Virus record (IMG/VR): IMGVR_UViG_3300046387_000250
Span: 1-35,112 of that record
Reading direction: 5' to 3' (one strand)
Length of the DNA stretch: 35,112 bases
DNA from: a virus
The notes under the pieces: generated by a model
Told to the model about the DNA's origin: nothing
Seen by the model: only the letters and a program-made list of their open reading frames with translations
Database searches by the model: none
Part shown: in pieces, positions 16,891 through 27,900 of the stretch
Layout: each line of letters begins with the position of its first letter
Position numbering within the stretch: the first letter of the stretch is position 1
Translations under genes and position numbers: made by a program

Positions 16891-19615
16891 GTTTTTGCAG
16901 TCTAACTTTAATGGTGAGTGGTCTCCGCTCATGCTTGGCCGTGTAGAGCTGTCACGATACGCTACATCGCTAAGAACGATGGAGAACTTTGCCCCGACCA
17001 TACCTGGCGGCGCGAGAAAGCGACCTGGCACTGAATACATTGGCGAGGTCAGAGATTCATCAAAGAAAACACGGCTTGAAAGCTTCACGTTTTCTAATGA
17101 GGAATCTTACTTGCTAGAGTTTAGCGATCTTAAGTTAAGGTTCTGGAGAAATGGGTCACTATTAACGGATAATGGAGGTAATCCTTACGTTAAAACAACT
17201 CCCTACACTGAGAATGAGGTGTTTAGTCTAAGAATGACATCGACAAACGACATTGTCTATATCGCTTCGCCTAATCATACTCCATACAAGTTAACCAGAA
17301 CATCTGACACTACGTTTGATTTTGCGCTGCTTGAGTTTAAGAACCAGCCGTTTGAAGACGAAAACCTTACAGATGTCACCATAAGCGCGTCTGCAACAGC
17401 AGGAACAGGTATAACCTTAACGTCTTCCAGTAATTTATTTACTGATGACATGGATGATCCAAATGGCAGTCCAAATGCAAGCACGTTTAAAATTTCTCAC
17501 TATGTTCCTAGGACTGTATTAGAAAGCTCTATTAATGAAACTAAAGTGCTAGGCCCTGCTAATTTTTCTCCTGCAACTTCTCACCAAGTAGGAGATGAAA
17601 TTAGACATCCCGTTACTACGGGAAGCACTACATATTTTTACTACACCTGCCATACAGCATACCCTGCAAATACTTCTGCTTCTGCTGAAACAAATCCTCT
17701 TAATTTAAATCAATATTTTTCTCCTGGTGTAGTTGCAGAGGTTTTAGGGACAACTTCTGATGTGATGAAGTTTTACATTGAAGGAGAATGGTCATTCAGA
17801 ACAGAGGGTTCATGGGATGGTGAATGGGGTATTCAAGAATCAGAAGATGGGCAGGACAATAACTGGATAACTAGATTTTCAATGGCGTCTTACTCTGGCT
17901 CTGATAACTACGTAAGAGAGGGTGACGAGTCGGCCAATCCAATTTGGCTCCGTGTTGTATTGTTTAATACTGCTAGCGGAACAAACCATAGAGTGACGTG
18001 GACAACTGCCGATGTTGAAAAGTCAGGAGAAGTTACAGTTACTGGTTACACTTCTCCGACAGAAGTCACTGCTAATGTAAGCACAACTAGGCCACTTTAT
18101 TCTACGGCAGCAACTAAACACTGGTCAGAAAATGAGTGGAATTATAGAAAAGGGTTTCCAAGTCAGGTGTTCTTTAAAAACAACCGGCTTTGTTTTGCTT
18201 CTACTAAGGCAGACAACCAAGCTATCTGGGGTAGCGAAGTAGATAAATGGGATAACTTTAAGCGTGGCATACAAGGAGACTCGCAGCCATTTAAAGACGT
18301 TTTAAGGACCGGCAACCAAGATCCGATACAATGGGTATCCGAGCAGTCAAAGACGCTTCTAGGGCTATCCTCGCAGATAAGAAACCTAACCGGTGAAGAC
18401 GGGTCGTCTATTCTAGCGCCAGGTAAGAACAGCTCGGCAAGACAAGCCGGTCGCGGCGCTGCTGATTTAGAGCCTGTAGAGGTTGATGACTTTACATTCT
18501 ACGTCCAGCTAGGAGGCAGGATCATCAGAGGTCTCACAAACGATTATGAGCGGGGCGTTTACGCTGCTGCTGATATGACTAGAGAGGCTGAACACGTAAC
18601 AAAAGGTGGTGTCAAGCAGATGGCGTTTCAGCTAAACCGTGTTTCTACGCTCTACGCCGTCACAGGAGAGGGTATTGCTGCCTGCCTAGTGTTTGATCCA
18701 GAAGTGGAGAAAATGGGCTGGTATCGCCTTAAAACGCAAGGAGGGACAATTGAGTCAGTTGCTATCCTTCCGGCTACCGGAGAAGAAGACGAGGTCTACT
18801 TTGTCGTTAAAAGAACCATTAATGGAAGCACCAAGCGCTACATTGAGAGGTTAAAGAACGATCAGATCAGAATTCAAGATGATGGCCTGCAAGACGATAT
18901 GTTTTATGTCGATTGCGGCACTACGATTACCGGCACTAATATTTCTACAAATTCTACGACTGATGTCACCACTATTGCTGGATCAACTCACCTAGAAGGT
19001 AAAGAAATACAGATTCTTTTAGACGGGGACTATTTTGGCAAGAAAACAGTAAGCAGCGGGTCTGTTACGATACCTACTATTACTAATGATAATTTCAATA
19101 ACGCATCTTCATACAAAGTCGGGGATCGCGTAAGGTTTTTGTCTAGCGGAACCTATACTTATTTTGTTTGTGTTCTTGCATACACTGGAGGTAATTCTTC
19201 GCAAACTGATCCGGCATTAGCAGTAGATTCAAATTCAAATCCATACTTTGCTGCTAGCAAGGCAACTTGTGGCTTATCTATTGAGGCTAAGCTATGGCCA
19301 ATGCCGTTAGAGGGCATTACAGCGTCAGGAACGACCTCTGGAGACAAGAAGCGCGTCAAAGAAATTACGATTGACGTTATGAACTCGCTCGGAATCCAGA
19401 CAAAAGACTCACCAGATGACACTAAGGAGCCTACAGATCTTACTCCAAGACAGTCTGATGCAGACCTTGGATCATCGCCGGCACTCTACAGCGGCAAACT
19501 AGAAGTCAGAAATACTCTGCCTAGATCGTTTGATGGTAATGTTTTTTACCAATCAGATATTCCTTTTGGCGTATTTATCCGTAATATTATCACCAAATGG
19601 GAGAAGACCAGCTAA
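16883..19615 (+). CDS. Tail tubular protein B-like (T7 gp12-like) with two sugar-binding-like inserts
   Basis: A 910-residue tail nozzle protein. The family start is clear (FNGEWSPLMLGRVELSRYA, then FAPTIPGGARKRPGTEYIG). Later blocks such as FKNNRLCFASTKADNQAIWGS, QWVSEQSKTLLGLSSQIR and MGWYRLKT are also typical. Two similar inserts, near residues 230-282 and 740-795, share the pattern hydrophobic-x-VGD-x-[IV]-R, TYFxYTC or TYFVC, then a Pro and aromatic residues, like chitin-binding CBM5/12 modules. The DNA coding for the inserts is more AT-rich than the core. The protein overlaps the next gene by 19 nt. The core call is firm; the insert call is moderate. Confidence 0.9.
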   Translation: MPEFLQSNFNGEWSPLMLGRVELSRYATSLRTMENFAPTIPGGARKRPGTEYIGEVRDSSKKTRLESFTFSNEESYLLEFSDLKLRFWRNGSLLTDNGGNPYVKTTPYTENEVFSLRMTSTNDIVYIASPNHTPYKLTRTSDTTFDFALLEFKNQPFEDENLTDVTISASATAGTGITLTSSSNLFTDDMDDPNGSPNASTFKISHYVPRTVLESSINETKVLGPANFSPATSHQVGDEIRHPVTTGSTTYFYYTCHTAYPANTSASAETNPLNLNQYFSPGVVAEVLGTTSDVMKFYIEGEWSFRTEGSWDGEWGIQESEDGQDNNWITRFSMASYSGSDNYVREGDESANPIWLRVVLFNTASGTNHRVTWTTADVEKSGEVTVTGYTSPTEVTANVSTTRPLYSTAATKHWSENEWNYRKGFPSQVFFKNNRLCFASTKADNQAIWGSEVDKWDNFKRGIQGDSQPFKDVLRTGNQDPIQWVSEQSKTLLGLSSQIRNLTGEDGSSILAPGKNSSARQAGRGAADLEPVEVDDFTFYVQLGGRIIRGLTNDYERGVYAAADMTREAEHVTKGGVKQMAFQLNRVSTLYAVTGEGIAACLVFDPEVEKMGWYRLKTQGGTIESVAILPATGEEDEVYFVVKRTINGSTKRYIERLKNDQIRIQDDGLQDDMFYVDCGTTITGTNISTNSTTDVTTIAGSTHLEGKEIQILLDGDYFGKKTVSSGSVTIPTITNDNFNNASSYKVGDRVRFLSSGTYTYFVCVLAYTGGNSSQTDPALAVDSNSNPYFAASKATCGLSIEAKLWPMPLEGITASGTTSGDKKRVKEITIDVMNSLGIQTKDSPDDTKEPTDLTPRQSDADLGSSPALYSGKLEVRNTLPRSFDGNVFYQSDIPFGVFIRNIITKWEKTS

Positions 19616-20001
19616 CCTTGAAACCTTACTTTCCAGAACACTATCCATTGCTTTGCCAATGGTGGGACTCACACGGCTCTCTGAGGGCTAGTAGGTCTGA
19701 TTTGGAGTCTGGTATAGGATTGGTGGCAGAAAGCGATTCTAGGCCCGTTGGAGCGTGTTTCTTGTATGTTACAGGAGCGCTTGGGTTTATTGAGGCTATG
19801 GTTATTAGCCCTGATTCAACTGTGTCCAAGTCTAGAAAGATTGCTGACACTTTATTTAAGGAGCTGCACAAGATAGCCAAGGCAGAAGGCGTCAACAAGC
19901 TAATCGCTTTTGTTCAGTCTAAAGGCATGGTCAGGGAGTGTTCTCGCTCAGGTTTCACACAAGTCGGGCCACCTATGGCGCAAATGGTTCAAACAATATA
20001 A
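19597..20001 (+). CDS. GNAT-type acetyltransferase-like protein in the internal-virion block
   Basis: A 134-residue protein that reads as a small GNAT fold: GIGLVAESDSRPVGACFLYV, a central strand FIEAMVISPDSTVS, a helix SRKIADTLFKELHKIAKAEG and the end strand NKLIAFVQSKGMVRECSRSGF. The acetyl-CoA loop is degenerate (SKSRKIAD instead of Q/RxxGxG/A), so activity is doubtful. T7-like phages often have such a protein at this place (gp13-like), between tubular protein B and the internal virion proteins, where it may assist assembly. It overlaps the upstream gene by 19 nt. Confidence 0.75.
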   Translation: MGEDQLTLKPYFPEHYPLLCQWWDSHGSLRASRSDLESGIGLVAESDSRPVGACFLYVTGALGFIEAMVISPDSTVSKSRKIADTLFKELHKIAKAEGVNKLIAFVQSKGMVRECSRSGFTQVGPPMAQMVQTI

Positions 20002-20005
20002 AGAA

Positions 20006-20476
20006 ATGGGACTTCCAAACATTTTAATGGGTGCTGCAACTGCAATGAAAGCGGGTGCATCAATTCAACAAGGGCAGATGGCAATGCAGTCTGCTAGGTA
20101 TAATGCGAGAGTTATTGCGCGGCAAGCTGAGCAAGAGGCAGAAGCTTCGTTAGAAAGCATGGCTCGCAAAAGAACCGAAAACGAAAGAGCGTTATCATCG
20201 ATCAAGCTCCGTATGCAGGAGTCTGGACTTGATACGACTCAGGGATCTAGCGCGGATTACTTTGATGAGGCCACCTCAAGACTTGAGTTACAGATTTTAG
20301 ACGAAGCCAGACAGATGTCATTTAGAGAAAAAGCAAGGCGCAACGAAGCCCAAATGCAGATCTACCAAGGCAAAGTGGCAAGAGCTAACGCACAAGCTAC
20401 GGCAATGGGTCAGCTTATAGGGGGGGCAGCTAGAATTTCTGGACGAGAATTTGATTTAAGATCAAAAACAAAATAA
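20006..20476 (+). CDS. Internal virion protein, T7 gp14-like
   Basis: A 156-residue protein from the ATG at 20006, which follows the previous stop by 4 nt; a longer in-frame start at 19910 would overlap the GNAT gene and adds no family sequence. It has a small hydrophobic N-terminus (ILMGAATAMKAGASI) and then a long Ala/Glu/Arg/Gln-rich helical part, with GLDTTQGSSADYFDEA in the middle. gp14-like proteins form the outermost part of the ejection channel in the outer membrane. Size, composition and order all fit. Confidence 0.75.
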   Translation: MGLPNILMGAATAMKAGASIQQGQMAMQSARYNARVIARQAEQEAEASLESMARKRTENERALSSIKLRMQESGLDTTQGSSADYFDEATSRLELQILDEARQMSFREKARRNEAQMQIYQGKVARANAQATAMGQLIGGAARISGREFDLRSKTK

Positions 20477-20489
20477 TTAATAGCAAGAT

Positions 20490-21908
20490 ATGCCACAGTT
20501 ACCAAATTTAACAGGGCCGGCAGTGCCTCCAGAGCAAGCGGCAGGCATCAGAGTTGGAGTCCCTTCTAATTCTGGCCTACAAGCAATAGCGCAAGCTGTC
20601 GGAATGGTTGGGGAAGAGATCTTAGATGCTAAAGTTAAAATATTAGATAGGCAAAACAAGCTTGATATTCTTGATAACGAAAGCGCTTACGGGAGGCACA
20701 TGGCTAGTCATCAGCAAAAATTAGACGTTAATAATCCAGTAAGTTGGATTGATGAAACAAAAAAAGCTTCGGATGATTTTATTGACGGCCTTTCTAGAAA
20801 AAGCTTAGCGCCAGAGGCTCTAGACTCAATAAAGATGAGGATTGCAAATTACGAGTCTAAGATGCTACAAGGAGTAGCTAGAGACGCACAACTTGCTCAA
20901 GTTCAAATTTTATCTGGCGAGTTTCAAAATAGACAAACAGCATTACTGCAAAATAGAGATTTTGATGGTGCAGCAAGAAACCTTGAAGAATCTGCATTAG
21001 ATTTAGGGTTAAGAAATGATGAGGTCGAAGCTGGCCTTATGAAGATTCAGCAAGAGCAAACAAAAGCTGAGTATGATGATCAAGCTGCATCTGGGAATGC
21101 AGAATATTTTGAACATGAAAGGCAAGGTCTTTCTAAGAGTGATAGGTTAAGGTATAAGCAGTCCGCTAAATTAAACAGGGCCAGAATGGAAAACGAGTCT
21201 CTTGAAAAGATTTATGAAAAAATTGAATTAAGTCAGATTAAGACAAAGAAAGATTTAGAGTCGGCTTTAAATGGAGACCCAAGAATATCAGAAGCATCGG
21301 CTGTTAAAATGTTAAATAACTGGGACAAAAACACTCCAATAAGCTTTGCTGAAAAAAAGAAGCATTTAGATACACTTAATGATTTGTTTAAAGCGTATAA
21401 AGACGGAAAGATTTCTAAAGATGTTTATGCGGAAGCTCATCATAACGCCTCGTCTAAAATTTACGCTATGTCAAATAGACCTGGAACTGGGGGGTTAAGG
21501 CAAAGGGCATACGCGCTTGATCCAACAAAATGGACTAACGGATTGCCCAGCTCTAGCTCTAGAACACAAAAAGATATAGAAATAGAATCAATGGTTAAAT
21601 CATTTGTTTCTTACGGGGGGATGGGGGAAGTTCCTTCTAGAGAAGATGATAGCGTTAAGCCAATTAGTAAAACTATAAAAAAAGCAGAGATAGAATATAT
21701 TCGCGAAAGAGTTGAGCAAGATGTAAAAGAATGGGCTAGTCGTCCAGAAAACGAAAATGCAACTCGTGAGGAAAAAGCCGAAAAAATAGTTGAGTTTACT
21801 CAATTAAATTACGTCGAAGACGTATTTGAGAAAAAAGAGATTATACGAAGTTATGAAGATATAATTTCCCCGGATTCAAGCACTAAAGGTATTCTCCCTA
21901 AACGATAG
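20490..21908 (+). CDS. Internal virion / ejection protein
   Basis: A 472-residue helical protein. The N-terminus is Pro-rich (PQLPNLTGPAVPPEQ), followed by long heptad-like helices (about residues 25-340) and a charged C-terminal third. It lies between the gp14-like protein and the giant ejection protein, the slot of T7 gp15. The AT-rich DNA and Lys/Asp/Ser-rich composition differ from the GC-richer head genes. Family recognition is weak, so the call rests on order, size and helical nature. Confidence 0.7.
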   Translation: MPQLPNLTGPAVPPEQAAGIRVGVPSNSGLQAIAQAVGMVGEEILDAKVKILDRQNKLDILDNESAYGRHMASHQQKLDVNNPVSWIDETKKASDDFIDGLSRKSLAPEALDSIKMRIANYESKMLQGVARDAQLAQVQILSGEFQNRQTALLQNRDFDGAARNLEESALDLGLRNDEVEAGLMKIQQEQTKAEYDDQAASGNAEYFEHERQGLSKSDRLRYKQSAKLNRARMENESLEKIYEKIELSQIKTKKDLESALNGDPRISEASAVKMLNNWDKNTPISFAEKKKHLDTLNDLFKAYKDGKISKDVYAEAHHNASSKIYAMSNRPGTGGLRQRAYALDPTKWTNGLPSSSSRTQKDIEIESMVKSFVSYGGMGEVPSREDDSVKPISKTIKKAEIEYIRERVEQDVKEWASRPENENATREEKAEKIVEFTQLNYVEDVFEKKEIIRSYEDIISPDSSTKGILPKR

Positions 21909-21913
21909 GTTAA

Positions 21914-24900
21914 ATGAGTAATTTAAAACAATTTACAAAAACACCAGAGTTTTTCTTTGGAGACCCATTACTTTCTCAGGTTGATGCTGATAAAGAAGCA
22001 ATCAAACAAGTTAGGAACTTTCAAAAACCAAACAATTTCTTTCCAGGAGATCTATCTGCTAATTTAAGCAGAACTCTTTCTAAGAAGTTTCTTCAATCAT
22101 ATGATGAATGGAATAAAGGAAGGGGTGTTGCTCCTTTTTCGTCAATGCGAGAAGCAAACCAAAAGTTTAGAAGTGAAAACTATGCTAAAAATTTACCAGT
22201 GTGGCAGAATTTATTTTCTGATGAAAAGTTTGAGCAGGCATTAGATAGACGAGGTCTTAAAACAGGATACCAAAAAGTAGTAAACACCATTGGCGAATCT
22301 GATAGTTTAAAAAACAAGTTTCGCGAAAAAATGTTTTTGCAAGATCTTGCTGGCAGTAGAGATGATTTAACTAAAGCGCGAGTTGCAAAAGATGTCTTAA
22401 AGCATAAAGATCACCCAGAAAAATCATTTATTGATTTAGCTAAGCAATGGGTTGTAAAACAAAACGAGAAAGTTGAACTTGGGAAAAATGCTTATAAGAT
22501 GGGCATTGATGCCTTTATAGCAGATGATGGGAAAAGCTTTCTTGATGGATTAAAAAAAGTAAGAGAGGCTGGACCTTCGGCAGAAAGCGCATTTCATAAT
22601 GCTTATTACGAGATGAGAGAAGGCGATGGAAAAGCAATGTTATTTCAAGTTAACAAACTTGTTGCCAAGGCTAAATCAGAAGGAGAAAGAGGTTTATTTG
22701 AACAAAAGAAAGATTTACCGGAAGCATCAATTGGTCTTATTGCTGAATTTTATGCAAAGCCAGGCGGTCGGGAAAAATTCTTAATGATTCTAAATAATAA
22801 AATTGAACAAGAATCATCAAAAACTGACGTTAGCTTCTTTACTAAATTTTTAAAACAAGCATCTAGGTTTTATGAGTCTGAAATTGGAGCTGCCGGTAGA
22901 AATATTTTAAGAAGGAATATTGAAGAAAGTGACCGATCTTTATTTTTTCCAGATGATCCTGATTCTAAAAATTTTGAAACAGTAAATGGCAGAAAAGTTG
23001 CTAAGAAGCTCTCAGAACAAGAAAAAGCTTATTTTAGAAATGTCCAACAAGTCTCGGCTGACATTTCTAATGTTAAACAAGCTGTTTCTCAGATTGATGG
23101 AGAAAACTGGTTTTCAACTATGATCTTAGACCAGTCTGGCACATTGGCGCAAATGCCCCTTATTATGAATCCTGTTGGTTTCTATACTAGGTATGACTCT
23201 CAACGGCAACTTGATACTGAAGAAATGTTATCGCAAAACCCTAATCTCTCATATGAAGAAGCTAGGGGCATGGCTCGTTTTTCTGCTGGAATGAATGTTT
23301 TTTCAGAGCGATTAGCTACAGGATTTTTCCTTAAAAAGTTTCCAACAATTAAAAATGTCACATCAAAAATAAAAGGCGCTAATCCTGTATCTGTAGCACA
23401 AGCCTTTAGGAGAGCCGGAGTAGCAGCAGCAGGTATAACTGGGGCGGAATATTTACAAGAATCTTTTCAAGAGGCTACGCTTCCTTTGACATTAGATTTA
23501 TTTAGCGCCCTAAAAGAAGATATGCCTTATGGCAACTGGGATCAGTTTAAAATGTGGGATCAGCGAAGATTTTTAGCTGTTTTACCTCTAGCTATTCTTG
23601 GTGGTGGAGGTCAATCGGCTCGCGATACAATTTCTACAGCAGAGTTAGGAAAAGTGCTTCTAGCTAAGAACGACGTAATGATAAGCGGAAGATCTGAAAA
23701 GCAAGCCCAAGAAGTTGCAGAGCTAGCAATGACAGATCCAGATGCAGCTTTAGCTCTTTATAAAAAGCAAGGCGAGTCAATGAGCAAAGAGGAGCAAGAG
23801 GCTTTCGGCAACGAGGCAATGCGAAATGTTTACTCTGATCAACTTGGAGAAGAGTTTGCGGCTATGCCAATTGCTAGGCAAACTGAAGACGGAAAGTTTT
23901 CATTGGATTTTCAAGATGGAAGAAAAGAAGAATATGATTCTGTAGCCGAAAGAGATCAAGCTTTAGAGAATTGGTCTAAGGAAGAGTTTTTCCAGACAAG
24001 GGAGGCAATGGAGGCTTTTGCTAAAATGGCTAAAGAAAGGGTTGAAGGAGAAGCTGATTTTAAAATTGAGCGCCCAAGAACTTTCCAAGATCTTGCGGAT
24101 CAGGGTGTTGAAACGGAAGCGAATCTTAAAAAAGCCATTGGTGTATATTACTCCCAAATGGGAGAAGTCGCTCCAGATAAAATTGATTTAGCTAATTACA
24201 TTGAAGAGGGGTCTGTTAGTCTAAAAAGAAATCTATCAGGCTTTGCAGTTAGATTAGCTCAAGGAGCGAGTCCTATTACAGTTGCTGAAGAATTCTCTGA
24301 GGGTTTTATTAGAAGAGCGGTAGGTTTAAATGAAACAAGTTTTGATGAAGTAAAAGCGCTTCTTGATGAATTTGGTGAAATGTCCGGCATACAAATGACG
24401 GAAGGCTATGACATAGATCCTGAGCGAGCTGTAATTGAAGGCTTTTCCAAGTTTTCTAAAGCTTATGCGCTACAAGGTAAGTATGATATGCTTCCCAAGG
24501 AGACTCAGTCATGGATGTCTAAGGCATGGGCTGTAATGGAAAACAGCAATAACATTCCTGGCGTTTTAAAAGCATTTTCTGAGTTATTTTCAAAAATGTT
24601 CAAGGCTGTTTATGATGTGGCCAAGGCAATTGAGTTTCACAGAGCAAAAGGCGCTGGAATTGATCCTGACTTAGAAAGTATGGCGTTACGGGCGCTTGGC
24701 TTTGATGAGAAGGGGTATAATGAAAGAATGCAGGAGAGGGCTAACCAGGAAGCGCTTGAGGAAACATTTGATCCTAGTGATGAACTGTTTCAGCAAGTGA
24801 AAGGTAAGCTTCCGAATCCTAGATTAACTGATGTTGGAAAATACAAAAGCGACCTTATGAGAATCCATGACTCAATGGTTAAGGTTTCAAATAAAAAGCT

Positions 24901-27900
24901 AAAATCAGGAAAGAGGAGGATTAATAATAAAGCAGCAGATAATTTCTTTTTGCCAAAAGGCGTAGACGCTTCAGTCGAGCAAGTAATGCTTGATTTAAAT
25001 GATCAAGGTTTTGATTTTGAATCAGAATTAGATTTTTTAGATGCTGTATTAGATAGCGTGGACTATCAAGTCACTGACGGCACTACAGGCAGTAAGCTAT
25101 TCCCAATTACTCTTGGCGACACTATCCAAGGTGATTATACCTTTTCTGTTGGCCGGTCCGAGGTCACTCCAACAGCCGATACCCAAGTTTTTCCAACTAA
25201 GGATGGCGGGGTTGTTGGTCCTGCTTCGTTTTCAATCTCGGCTTTCCACGGGACACCGCACAAGGTAGACGAGTTTAGCACTGAGCAGATCGGCACGGGA
25301 GAGGGCGCTCAGGCTTACGGGTATGGGCTTTACTTTGCTGAGAGTGAGGATGTGGCGCAGAGGTATAGGGACGACTTGACCGATACCGGATTTGCGAAAA
25401 GAAGGCTCAAAAAAGCGGGGGGCGATATTGATGTGGCTCTTACTGAGGCAAGGGAAAGAGCTAGCAAATATAGAAAGGGGGGCGCGGATGCCTATGCTAG
25501 TGCCATTGAGCAGGACATCAGGTTTCTTGAAAAATACAAAGAGTCTGGAGAGTGGGCTTCCGGCTCCCTCTACACCGTAGAGCTAAACGTCGAGCAGGAC
25601 GAGCTTCTTGATTGGAATAAGCCGATGAGTGAGCAAAGTGAGTCAATAAGGTCTAAGATGCTAACCATATTACAAGGAGATGCGTCAATGTTTCTGGATG
25701 TGAGGGAAGCCGCTAATCGATTAGAAAAAGGTGAATACTTGGACGGTAGGCAAGCTTACAACCAACTTCAATCAACTATAGGGTCAAAAAGAGCCTCCGA
25801 AGCCCTTGTCGCAGCAGGAATCAAAGGCATCCGCTACCTTGATGGCAACAGTAGAAACGCAACATGGAAACTATCATCACCCGATACCGTTGCAGCGGGG
25901 GATTGGATGGTGAAGGACTCCAGTAAACCTCTTAGCAATGGTGTTCACTTTAACAACGAAGCCGAAGCTCAAGCGTTCCTTGAAGAAAAAAACCAAGGCA
26001 CATTTAACTACGTCATTTTTAATGATGCTGATATTACGATTACAGAAGAAAACGGCCAAGTTGTTGATACAACCAAACCATCCTTTTCGATCACGCCAGC
26101 GCAGGACGCTGGAAACATTGAAACTTTATTTAAAGATCAAATTGACCCTTTAATTTCATACACTTACCCCGCTCTAAAAGGAGATAGCCAAGCAGAAACG
26201 ACAGCAAAAATTAAGCTTTTGGAAGCCTTGGAAGAGAATGATCAACTAAGTAATTACGCTATTGAAACTATTGAACAATACTCAGATGATATTCTTGATG
26301 AATTTACGCGAGAGGTAATGGAAGGAAAGGATTTTTCTGAGATTGTTGAGGAACAAGAACAAGAAATAAAAGACGATCCTGACTCCTTTAGCGATGACTT
26401 CTCAACTGAAAAAAACCTTACAGAATGGCTTCTTAATGAGCGAGGTGAAGGACAAATAGAAAACTCTGGTTACGCATTTCCTGATGGAACACTATTACAT
26501 ATGTCTCATTATGGGTTTGTAAGAGACGTAGATCATAGAGAAGTGCATTTCCCAAACAGCCCAGGAGGGACTGAAGGGATGGTTGCAATAATGAATGCTG
26601 GCATAATGCGTTTTGATTATTCGGGTGGAGGAGTAACGCTTAGACATCCTCCGACACGCGCACAGGCCGATATTATTGCCCGAATTGCTAGCCATACAGA
26701 GGTTTTTCTTGATGCTGAGCAGGCTACTTCAGATGGGTATAATGAAAAGCGAAGAGCTAGTTTTGAAATTACAGATGAATTTGCTGTAGATGATGTAATT
26801 AACAGTGTTAGGGCTTTTTATAGAGGAAGAGATTTTGAAGGGATAAGCACTTTTGCGATTCAGCCAGTAGAGCAATATGGCGCTATCACTAAGCTGGAGA
26901 AAAAAATATTATCAGACAGAGTTAATATTGGAAAAAGGCTTGAGGCAAAACTTGAGGCCGATGAGAAAAATTGGAACAACGCCAAAAAGTCAGGAAACCA
27001 ACAAGAAATCGAAAGAGCTGCCCAGCAAGTTATGCGAAGAACTCAGGCGTATATGGAAGTTCTTCCTGATTATCCAATGGGGCCAACAATATCCAAAGCT
27101 CAAGATCTTGCAGAAAAGGTTCTAGTTGGATCTATTGAAATAACAGAAGGCATTAAGATTGTTGACGAAAATGCCAGATACTCAGGGCTTCCTATTAAGC
27201 TTCCATCTTGGCTAAGTAATTTAAAGGTGGCAGATTGGGTCAAAAGAAACCTAAGAGCTAGAGGTGATTTAACTCCAGACCAATTTAAAATTAAGCTAGC
27301 CTCGGAAGCCATTACTTTGACTGAGCTTAAAAGAGCAGAGTTAATAAATTCTCGTCTTAAAAAAGCGGTAAAAAAGGAAGCTTTAGTAGCTCCTAATTCT
27401 GAAGGTGTATTAATGGAGGACTTTCTCATGAAAAGAGTCCAGGACGCCCTTGTGATGGATGGCGCGGTAAATGTCACAGAAGCAATCAGCAAGCTCCCTA
27501 AGAGCCTACAGAGCGTCACTAAAGAGATGCGTGTTCATGTTGATAGCCTTTCTCGCGAAATGATTAAGAAGGGCATTGCCAAAGGTGATCTTGCTGATGT
27601 GTTCCAAAGAAACATTGGCAGTTATCTAAATAGATCTTATCGCAGATTTACTAGACCAGAAAAGTGGAAGCACGAAGTAAGTGAAGAGTCTAAAAAGAAC
27701 GCAATGCAATGGCTTGAAGACAACTTGCCAGCCGAAGCGTTTAGCGTAGATGTGTCAAAGGAAGATCAATTAGAAGGTTATGTTGACACGCTTTTGACCG
27801 ATTCAGTTTCTGGGGGCTTTACGGACCAAATGAACTGGCTTTTAGGCCAGAAGCATATTGGAAACCTTATTGCCAGAAAGAAGGTTCCTGTTGAGCTTAG

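Noticed and set aside
19910-20005. Earlier in-frame start for the gp14-like gene
   Set aside because: It would overlap the GNAT-like gene by 92 nt and adds non-family sequence. The ATG at 20006 follows the upstream stop by 4 nt.
27100-27519. Leftward frame of 139 codons inside the giant ejection gene
   Set aside because: It is antisense to a continuous coding region and looks like a shadow of codon bias. No promoter or terminator supports it.
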